Source of the DNA: Norana najaformis | Taxonomy: Eukaryota; Annelida; Clitellata; Crassiclitellata; Hormogastridae | Reading direction: 5' to 3' | NCBI GenBank assembly: GCA_964023275.1 | Contig: OZ029921.1 | Location: 7,105,306 to 7,169,305, forward strand | DNA length: 64,000 bases | Part shown: positions 12,184 through 22,700 of the stretch, one piece after another | Numbering within the stretch: the first letter of the stretch is position 1 | How the letters are laid out: each line of letters begins with the position of its first letter | Translations under genes and position numbers: made by a program | The notes under the pieces: generated by a model | What the model was told of the DNA's origin: nothing | The model's database searches: none | What the model saw: only the letters and a program-made list of their open reading frames with translations

Positions 12184-14198
12184 TCAGCTGACAACATTAG
12201 AAGGCGTGGATGAAGCCGAGCTCGCTGGTGAGTAGCTTGCAAGTGCCACGTTCTGCTCATCTGTGCTTTGCTGGTTTCGCTCGCACTGGTGAACGTGCTT
12301 TTCCAGATCTGACGGAAGCGTGAAATTCACCTCGCAGAACTTGCACTGGTAGATGTGAGCACCAAAGAGGCCATGGGTTTTCATGTGACGAGTCAGTTTG
12401 CTCGACTGAGCGCAAGCGTACGTACAGACCATACACTTGTAAGGTTTCTCACCAGTATGCGATCGCCGGTGTACAGTTAGGTTGCTACAGTTGCGAAACA
12501 CCTTGCCACAAAATTCACATGTGTCGTTACGACGACGCTGGTTCGGCGTGATCCCGTCAGGGCGCGTTGTAGTGGGAGTTAAATTTTTCGTGGAATCATG
12601 GATTGCCGGACTTGTTTGAGGCGGAATCCAAAGACTGCCTGAACGGCCTGGCGGGCAACCAGAATTTAGTCCACCTTCTCTTCCAAACACCTCAGTGTCC
12701 AACCTCAGCCGCTTCTTTCCTTCGGTTGCTTCGGAAAAGTGTTTCTGATTCTGCTGCCTAGAACGTTCTTGCGAATTTTCCGTTGTGTCATGAACTTCGG
12801 TAGGATCCCTGTCAGAGGTTGTTTGCTCAGCCAGCGCCTGTCTGTACGCATTGTCATACTCGGCAATCTCACACAACCCTGATTTGCGCATGATCTCACC
12901 GAGTATCGTCCGATTTGGCTCTGCGTTCGATGAACTTGAATCCTCTCTAGGATTTTTCTTCTCCTCGAGATCTCTCAGATTGTCCCTCGTCTCTTTTCCT
13001 TCTTGCATCTTCAGAACATCACACACTACATCATCTTCCTCCTCCTCTTCTTGCTCCTCCTCATCCTCAAGTTCGTCTTCTTTGGCTTTAGAATCCTCAC
13101 CTGCTATCTCAACCACTTTGTGCACTCGGTTTTTCCTTGCTGTTCTTTTCGTACTGTCTTCTTCTAATTTTCTCCGATGGTAGCTAGACGTGGCCAGTTT
13201 TGTCGACGGCTGATTCAAGCTCGATCCAGTCACAACAGGTAAGGACCTGCTACCTGTGAAACCTTTCTGTCTGTCTTGGACGTTTAACATTGGGTCATGA
13301 AAAGCACTGGCAAGAGAACCGCCAGCCTCCGAAGCTGGTTGCAACGCAAATGGCATCTCACGTGGATGAGCCTCATAGGAGTGTACCAGCAGGCTGCTGT
13401 GAAACTTGAAATGTTTGTGGCAGATGTGACATTCATGCGATGCTTGCCCACCTGATGATGTCCTCTCCGTGGGCAAGGAGTGATGAAAGGGCGAAATGCG
13501 GCCTATCTGTAGTGGTGGCGACTCCGTAAGCATCCGAGCATCTGAGGAGCGCTGGTCAGCGAGCTGTTGCAGACGTCGTGAACAGATGCCATGTGTAGGC
13601 ACCGGGGTGAAGGCAAGCGATGGCTCATAATAGCCTGAGACAGATGGATATGGAAAGATGGGAGCAAATGAGAGCTCGGAGTTCAAGCGGCGGTCTTCTG
13701 GTGGCGATCGGAAGAACCGAGCCTTCTTGGACTCATTCCACCTGCGACTTGGGGAAAAACTGGTCATGCTCGGGCAAGCTGCTGTAGGCAGTTCTTCGGC
13801 AGCAGGGTTCGACGGTGGGTCATTCAACCTCGCACAGTTCGAGCCACTTTTTCTCATAAAGGCCTCGTCTGGAAGAAGTAAAGGAGATTGGGATGAACCA
13901 GGGGACAGCATTGCCTCATCAGAGGATAGATTTTCCTCAGATGTCGGATATTTTCTTTTGGACGAGGAACGAGGAGAGGTGATCGGAAAGACTGACATAG
14001 GAGGTGATGTTCCTTGCCGACCGGACACGTTAGAGATGTCATCCGATATGATGCTTGGGTGTGTGGTGCTGGCTGGCTGTGGAGGAGGGTCGGCTTTGCG
14101 GTAGACGGTGATTTTGTGGACCTGTTCAGCATGTTGTAGCAGTGACCAGGATGACCTGAAGGTCTTGATACACACAGCACATCGGATGCCAAAGGGCT
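12184..14198 (-). CDS. BCL11: BCL11 exon 3 (large terminal coding exon)
   Basis: Residues 166-836. The acceptor TTTCCTAG precedes AGCCCTTTGGCATC, completing a Glu codon split across the junction ([10 protein letters not shown], compare EPSSYTCTTC in BCL11A). It carries four recognisable C2H2-type fingers and the acidic segment encoded around 13022-13085. Most of the exon between the fingers is Ser/Pro-rich and probably disordered. Confidence 0.93.
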
Positions 14199-17100
14199 CT
14201 AGGAAACAGCAATAAAAAGGTATGTCCCGTAATTTCTAACTAAATTTAACCATATTGTAACTGAGAATTAAACTGGCAGCACTTCAAGAAAAAGTGCTCC
14301 CAGTCTTAATGCACAAAGCAATGACTGATCAGAGGCTAAATGCACAAACTTAAGAAGCTTTTGCCAAAATGTTGTAATATAATTAATTAACTTTATTAAC
14401 TTAATTAATTAATTAATACCTTTTCGTCCGAGTCAGAAACCCTGCAATTCATACTCCTCAACAGCCAAATTCTCCTACTTTACCACAAATTGGTTTTTCC
14501 TTTTTCCATCTGTCTGCATTCAGCGATTCTTAAATGACCCTAAACGACTCTGTAATAATTATAACAAACCATTACGTTACCTACCTTAGATTGTTTCATA
14601 CTCTGTAACAAACAATATTATCACATAACCTTACTTTCCTTAGATTTCTGTCTGTAAATTTATTTGTCTTCAATTCTAACACCAGGTTATTAAAACATCA
14701 CAGTTCCAAACGAGTCCTCTAATTTAACACAGGCAGCCTTAACAAAACGCAAGATATTGTATTGCGAACGGACCCTTGCAAAACGTCTCTACATACAGAA
14801 AACTCACCACCCAAACTGACAACATAAAAAACCACAAACAAAACAAGACCATTGCTTCAATCATACCAGATAATCCTTTGCCAACTGGGTTTTCACAGTT
14901 CACTGCTTCCTCCTGGTTTGGTGATGTTGGAAAGCCACCATCAGCCCGATCTTCCTCCCCCGAACCTTCTGATTCCATCACCCCTTGCCTTGTATTAGTG
15001 TCCTGATGCAGTTGTTCAACAAGAACATCTGATGCCGCATTTTTCCTCTTTGTTTCCGCTCCATCCAAGAGACCAAATGCACAATCAGATGGATTTGCGG
15101 TTATAGGTGTTTCACTGCTGTCAGAGATGGTGCGATCGCACTCTGATGGAATATGACCAAACTCCGATGAAGCATGACCGTGTTCCAGAGCAGCATGATC
15201 TGGTTGAGCACTTGACTGGTGGCAGACGGTGGCTTTGTGTTCAATGAATGCAACAATCTCACTCAACATGAAGACTCTCCGACAACCGCCACACGTCAGG
15301 AGGTCTGGCTCTAAACAACATACACATTGAACATTAGCTAAACTACTGCTTTATTCGTACTTAACATCTAACACAAATAAAGACAAAATTATTTACCGGC
15401 AGTTAACATAGCTAAATATTTATTATCTATCACTTGTAGGTCACACTAGGTATAACTACATTTAAGGCAGGGTAATTAATATTAAAGTACAATGGGTGTG
15501 AACATAATTTTTCTGCTGATGACGCAGCACGTTTTGAGTGCACACATGTATTGGAAGTTTCCACGACATCATGTTGATGAGTCATCGGATGGTTGACTTG
15601 TTTGTCTGGGTCACAAGCCATTAACTGCTGGATGCATCTAAAAGCCACATACTGGTCACATGCCTCTGACTGTTAGATGCATCTAGCTGCCAGGCATCAA
15701 GGTCGGCTGGTGCCTCTGACTGTTAGATGCATCTAGCTGCCAGGCATCAAGGTCGGCTGGTGTGCATTCTATCACGTAGTCGCTTGCATGAAAAGAGTCA
15801 GGCTTATGTTTCAATGAGTCATAGGCACAGCTAGATTTGTCTAGATGTTGCAGATATAGTTTGCCATCTACTTGATAGATAGAATTACATGTGATTTTGA
15901 TTACTGCTGATGACAGCAAGTTGTAGATTCATGTGTGCAGACGATTTTTTTGTCTGTGATTGCAGTAAAATTAATTTAATTACGCATTAGAAAATCACAC
16001 TGTAAGTCTTTTCTTGAATTAATGCTATATTACAAATCAGCTGAGTCTATGGTTATAAGCCCGACCAACACGCAACTCTGAAAGATCGTCAACATTCGAT
16101 ATTAATATTTATAGCAAAATCACTTACTTATCATTAATTATAAAAACAAGCAAGGCATAAGGTATGGTAGGGAAAATGTTTATATATCATTAGTTATTAA
16201 AAACTACACAAAGTATGAGGTATATGGTATGCTAATGCTTGTTCATCATTAATTAGTAAGAACAACCCAACTGTTACAATTCTTTATTTGTTAGGATGAG
16301 TGGTAATGGAATTCCAAAGGTAAACATCCTAACCCTCATCAAAGCATCCTCTCAGGAAAACCATAAGCTCCCCAGCAGAGGGTCTTAAACAAATTCACCC
16401 CTCTCTTTCCCTCTGAAGAAGGCACAACCCCATCAATGCCCTCCTCACCTCCCCTTCTTCTCCTTCCCAGAGCAGCACGCTGTTGAGCAACTCAGTAGAA
16501 GGGTCATCCTAATGGACCCCTAATTATAGACCAGCCACATCTTGACCAGGCCCAGTAATGATGATATGATACCCAATGGTCCATTTAAGGTCACCACCCC
16601 TTCATCACGATCAGTTTAAGGTCGGCTTTCATTGCTCCGTAGCACACAACAGGGTGTAACAAGAGGGTGCGGATTATTCATAGGGTAAGCCGAATGGTCT
16701 TCACTGCATGAGTTCCCAGGCTCATTGTCTCAATGCTGAACCGTCCTATCTCCCTATCCCGTGGGATTTACCCCTTGCAGACTGAGCAGATGGCTGAGTG
16801 TTTTCAAACAAGCAGAACAAAAGAGATAAGCCAAAAAGAAGAGAGCGACCTAAGGGGAGGACATGGAGGGCAGTCATTGCCCTTTGCTCTTTTTCCCCTA
16901 CTATCTTTCTACCCTGGTCTCTCTGGAGACACTACTGTTGGACAGTAGTCATAAAAGGCCCCATTTAATGGCTGACTGCTGGCCACACTTAATGGACCCA
17001 ACGGGACAATGTACTATCATCGGAAGACTGCAGTCAGGCCATCATGAGTTAGTGACCTGGAAAAACATGTCTTACCATGACCTCAAGGTGACAGTTCAGG

Positions 17101-19691
17101 TAAAGGTGACCGATCAAAAGGAAAGGCAAGGGTAAGCAAAATCACAAGGTACAGAGATAAGGAAAGTTCAAAAATTAAGATAAAGTAAAGTAAGGCAAGG
17201 TAAGGTTAGCTGAGTCAAAGCCAGGTAAGGGAGAGGAAAAAGGGACAGCAAACAGTAAAGCCAGCAGCAGCAGCAGGTAAGGTTATTTAATTTACAGCAA
17301 GGTGAGGTTATTTAAGTTAAAGAAAGGTAAGACACCAAAAAGCTCAGGTAAGGTAATGTAAGCTCTAACGGTAACACAATGAAAGATAGAAAGGTAAGGT
17401 AACCATTGCTAGGTAAGGAAATATTAAATACATGTATGGAGAAAGATGAAAAAGTAACACAAAATTCAAAAAATAGGGAGGAAAGATTTAATTATAATAA
17501 AAAATAAAGAAAGAAAGGCTGGGTGATAAAAGATAGATAGGCTAAGTAATGGATTACATAAAGGTAATGTGACATGGTAAGATTCAGCAAATATCTTGAC
17601 CTCTAGTAAATGACAGGCTTTGTTAGAAGCCATGATAGCTGTGAATAAATCTCCACTCTTCCCATTAGATCACCTCTCCCTCTCCATGGCTCTGTGTCTG
17701 TCTCTTTTTTACTGTATATCTCTGTCATCGTCTATCTGTCGATCATTATTTGTCTCCATTTTTCCCTCCAGCCTACTTTCTGCTCTCCATTTTCCCTCTT
17801 CCTTGCCATCTTCCTAGATTCATCTCTTCATGTTTTCATCTTTCACTGCCTACGTCTCTTCCTCTCTATCTCTTCATCTGCCTCTTCGAATCTCCCTGTG
17901 CTTCCTCTTTTCCTCAACCATTCTCTACCTCTCCCATTCGATCTCCTCCTTCCACTGTCTGCCTCTTTCACTCTCTTCCTCTCTCATGCTCTTCCTCTTC
18001 CACTCTCATTCACATCCTTTCCCAGCGTCCTTCGTCCTCCGTCTCTGCCTCTTCCTATCGCTCACCCAGACTTCTTATGATCCACTAATTGAGTCCTCAA
18101 GTGCCTGTCCGCGCTTCCGTAAACAGCCGAGGACCCCAGAGCCACAAAACCCACTACAACCGACCGATCCATCGACTGACGAAGGCAGACAACCGCTTGT
18201 CATTAGCGACGACTTGTGGCACTCGCCTCCTCGCCGCTAATGACCCGGTCAGTACGCCTACCATCACCTGCCCTCTCTGTCCGTCTCTCCTTCTCTCTTA
18301 AAGCCGCGTTGCCAAAAACATATGGAAGGAATATGCAGCCGTCCGAACAACAATACAACAGCAACAACACTGGTTGTCCTGGGTAATTATCGGCGTGTCC
18401 CCCGCGCAGTCATTGTCCCGCCGTCCGTCCGTCCGTCCGTCCGACCGACGGCTCGAGGAGCGATCGTCGTCATCGGTGCCATAGAGGGCTGGGCACAGAT
18501 GTCTGTCTGTCGTGGGCTCTAATCTCTGGCTCTCCATCAAATAGCAGGAGGAAAAAATCGAGACGGTTTAATTTGCGGTTCCACCGCTGGACAATGAATG
18601 AACGATTCGAAAACATCTGCCCACAGAACGACAGAGTCAGACAGACAGAGACAGACGCTGACACCGACAGACTACGGCACAGACACTGAGAAGACGACCG
18701 AGGCACAGACAGACCGAAACCAATGGACATTTTCAAAAGGGTCTTTGGAGAGAGATATAAACAGCAGCACACAGAGGCAGACATAAAGCTCAGGCAGAAC
18801 AGCTCTGCAGGTGTACTGGCGTCATCCTGGGGTCGTCCGTTGGCCTGCTGTGGCTGACAGGGACGAGGTGTCGATCGTCTAGGGTCATCCTGGGTCACTG
18901 AATGCGGACTCATCTCTGCTGCCTGAGGGAAACACCCAACATCCACTGGCAAACAACGTGGAGTCCTAGGAACGATGGTATTACAAGACTCTTAAGTCTT
19001 GAATTAATCTAAAGTCTGGTCATGTTACTTATTACTGCAGTACACATCAGCCAACGCACAATGCACTTCTACAGTTGTGCTACAACAATGAACACCAGAT
19101 TAGACGGAGCTACAACAACGAACACTAGATTAGACGGAGCTACAACTAACACTAGGTTAGACGGGCTGAAGATCCGCCCACCTATGACAGGATGAACCAT
19201 AGACATCACACTGTATGCTGAGTACATTTAGCCTAACAAGTTGCTGCTGCTTGCAACTGAGGCCAAAATCACTTGATGCATTGGGGTATTATGGAAAAAA
19301 CAAGCAAGCAACTACTGCCTACCAGTATATCATCTGTGATCACACAGAAGAAACCGACGGCAGATAACTAGACATTTATACAGTGCCTTCTGTGTACCTA
19401 TCGAAGACACTCAAGCAGCCAAGCCTAATCTGCAAAAATGAGTGTCAGCCCTTTTACAAAACTAGTTTCTAGTTTGAATGTCGATTTCACTTGCAAAATC
19501 ACAGTAAAATATGAAATCTGCTGCTTGGTAATGGATGTGGTCAGAAAACATGGCAAACCAGACAGGCTTCAGTCAGGACGATGGATTATCTTCATATGAT
19601 TTCTATGGGATGAAACCGCTTGTCCCTTTGCTGGCATTTTTACCATACACATAATTCTTTTCATTCACAGAGTAGGATATCCTTTTATCCT

Positions 19692-19759
<68 letters not shown>

Positions 19760-22700
19760 GTGCACATGCATATAAATCTATATATACATATACATACATT
19801 GTTTCACAAGAGGCTCAAGAAACACTTTCAGCTTCTTAAATCACACTTTCATTCGTCACACAACCATACATAGACACAGATGCAACAATGGAGAGGTTTT
19901 TGACACTATGTTCAAATACACATATGTGCAAGCAATCTCGGCTCTGCACCTGTGCAAAGTCTCAACTGCACCTGTTGGAATTTCCAAGTTCACCAGAGCA
20001 ATTTCCAGCTCCACCTGTGCAGATTTCCAAGTGGCACCATTTCTTGGAAATTAATGGCACTTTGATCTTCTCCACTTCTCACATACGGTTACTTTTTTGC
20101 AGAAGTCTTGAAAAAGTGCTATTTAAAACAATACATTAAACTGAAACATGCACACAGGATAACAATTATACTATGTTACAATTATACTACATTACAATTA
20201 TACTACATTACAGCACGCAGACCATGCGTGCTTGACGTGACGAAAGTAAGTTTTGGCAGTCCGAGTGAAAGAAAAGAATTCAAAATTGAAACCAAATTTA
20301 GAGGTAAGGGAATCTGAAGTTCAAAGGTAAAGGAATCAGACATTCAAAGGGTATCATTAAAATTTTCCCTGGTTAGGGGTCCATGTCAGATCAGCAATTC
20401 TTGGGGTCAACACGCACCTGGACCAGGGCGCTTGATTCCTTCTACAGGACGGGGTCAGAGTTCCAACAGGTGGGTATAGGAACACCGGCAACCCCCACCC
20501 GATCAATCAACCATCAACGTCAAAAGCTGTCAATCAAATAGCCGCTGACAGGTGTTCTGCTAGGAAGCCGTCAGTCAACCGGCGGCGATTGCAGCACGCT
20601 TGACCGCCTCCAAACCATCCTCAGCGGTCAGTCGGCCTCAGGAATGAGCTGGAATGAAGGATTGGGAAAGGAGAGCGCGTGAGAGAGGGATGGGAACATT
20701 TCCTGCCTTAATTGACGGCGTGTGAAAATAATTGAGAGTTCCTAGCGACGCTGGTCAAGGCCCGCGGGGCGTTACCGCTTCAGTACAGTGGGAGGCTGGA
20801 GGACGGATCAGACATCTATCACGTCGGTCAGTCGGCGATTTCTGACGTCGTCCCTCTGACCCTCAAGCATTCCATGACAATCTCCCTTTGCTGGCCGAAA
20901 TGAGACCTGAGGGGAGAAAGGTCGGTTGAGTGTCGCCTTCATATTTCTCCACGGAAGCGTCAGTGCGTACGACCAAGTGCGCCAAAGTACCCGCTCAGTT
21001 GCCTTTGATCGCATAAATGGACGCCTATCCATACGCTGTTTTGTTCCACATCCGGTTTAATCTTCTGAATCCCAGACTATCTTCTAACACTTTCCTCGCT
21101 CTACTTCATCCCCCTCTCACTCTCCCTCCTCTCCCCGCCCTCTCCCACTCACTCTCACTCGCTCTATGTTAGTCTCATTATTTAGCTTTCTTACAATGCA
21201 TTTCCACTCTAGCTCAACTCCCACATCAGTCCATCTTCTGAACTTTGGCTTGGTTATTAATTTGGCTTAATGAAACTTGTAACCCGGTTAAGTCATATTA
21301 TAGCCCCAAAGTATGTGCTAACTTTGTCATTTGGTCTAAGAAGCACTGTGACAATTATTTTGCTTACCTACTAACTAGAATATGCATATTCATTTCATAA
21401 CCTTAGATTTATCCCAAATGGTAAATTCCACAAACATAACCATGGCTTTGACGGCACTGATAATGCTAACCCCATAAATGCCTGAAACTATCAATCGATC
21501 CAAATATCTGGATATCTGTATAAACTGCTCTAAAGAGATTCTTATTAAAGATCAACTATTCAGAAGATAAACCTTTCTAGATTTTCAAACAGATAACCAT
21601 ACACACGGTTATAATCACAATATCACACTCATGTTCACAGCAATGTTTTATAACATTTTATATGTTGACTTTTGAGTTGAGTGATTGCTCTGCAATGCAG
21701 GGTAATGGTCTGAGCTTCAGCTGAGAGACCATCAGTGCCACAGTTTATACATAGGCAGGGTCTTATGCAGGGACCACGCCCAAGTCCTTAAACTCAAGCG
21801 CTCAGCGCTGTGAAGGCCTTGTCCTTACTGGTCGTCAAAAGAAGAAGAAAAACATAAGATAAATTACAGAAGAAAAACAGGAGATAAATTATGAATACAG
21901 ACGAAAAATAGGGGCAGCCATAGGTACAGGTACGAAGAGTGTCAGAGTTATGTATGCACATAATATCTGAAATAAATAAATATAGCAGAAGGTCATTCAC
22001 ACTGACCCGGTCCATCACTCTTCCTCCCAATGGACAATACCGGCCAGACAGGCCAAGGAGTGGGGGTTTGACCAAGTCACCCTTGTCCTGCCTGACAATC
22101 AACCCAGCTCTGAAAATGTCAGGGCTAGTCATCTCATCATGGCTGGCGGCTCCAACAGACAGAGACAGATAGAGAGACAGACAGACAGATAGCAAGGAAG
22201 GAATGAATGAATGAAGAAAGGTAGGAAGGAAGGAAGGAAGGAGAGTATGCAAACTGACATGAAGAAATTAAACGTTGGTTGTCGCTGGGGAAAGGAATGA
22301 CAGGTCAAGGCGGGGTCAGTCTGACAGGCACGACACCGGCACCAACCGACGGACGGAGTGGTCAGTTGCGGTCACTTGCCCTGAGATAGAGTACTACGGG
22401 TGGGGCATTTGGAATCAATCAAACACTGTCTAAGCTCCCGCTACACCAATCACTGACTAACGGACCAACAGTGGCTTAAAGCTCAATGTGTCATTCAGAA
22501 ATGCAGAAAATAAGATCTATTATCACTATAAATTACGCAACTCTTAATGTCAATTATAGATCTACTATTGCTATTTACACATCTACTGTAGCTATTTACA
22601 AAACTACTATAGCTATTTACAGGATTAGTATAGCTATTTACAGATCAACTATTGCTAAGTAAAGGTCTATTATTGCTTTTTACAGATCAACTCTTGCTAA

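Noticed and set aside
12851..13183. Ser-rich open frame on the + strand
   Set aside because: Antisense shadow of the BCL11 acidic Glu/Asp stretch.
17694..18240. Ser/Leu/Pro-rich overlapping frames
   Set aside because: Three frames are open at once in pyrimidine-rich DNA, a composition effect.
18470..18952. 160-residue - strand frame in BCL11 intron 1, considered as an alternative BCL11 exon
   Set aside because: No zinc-finger or conserved motif, and I could not show splice borders with the needed phase 1.
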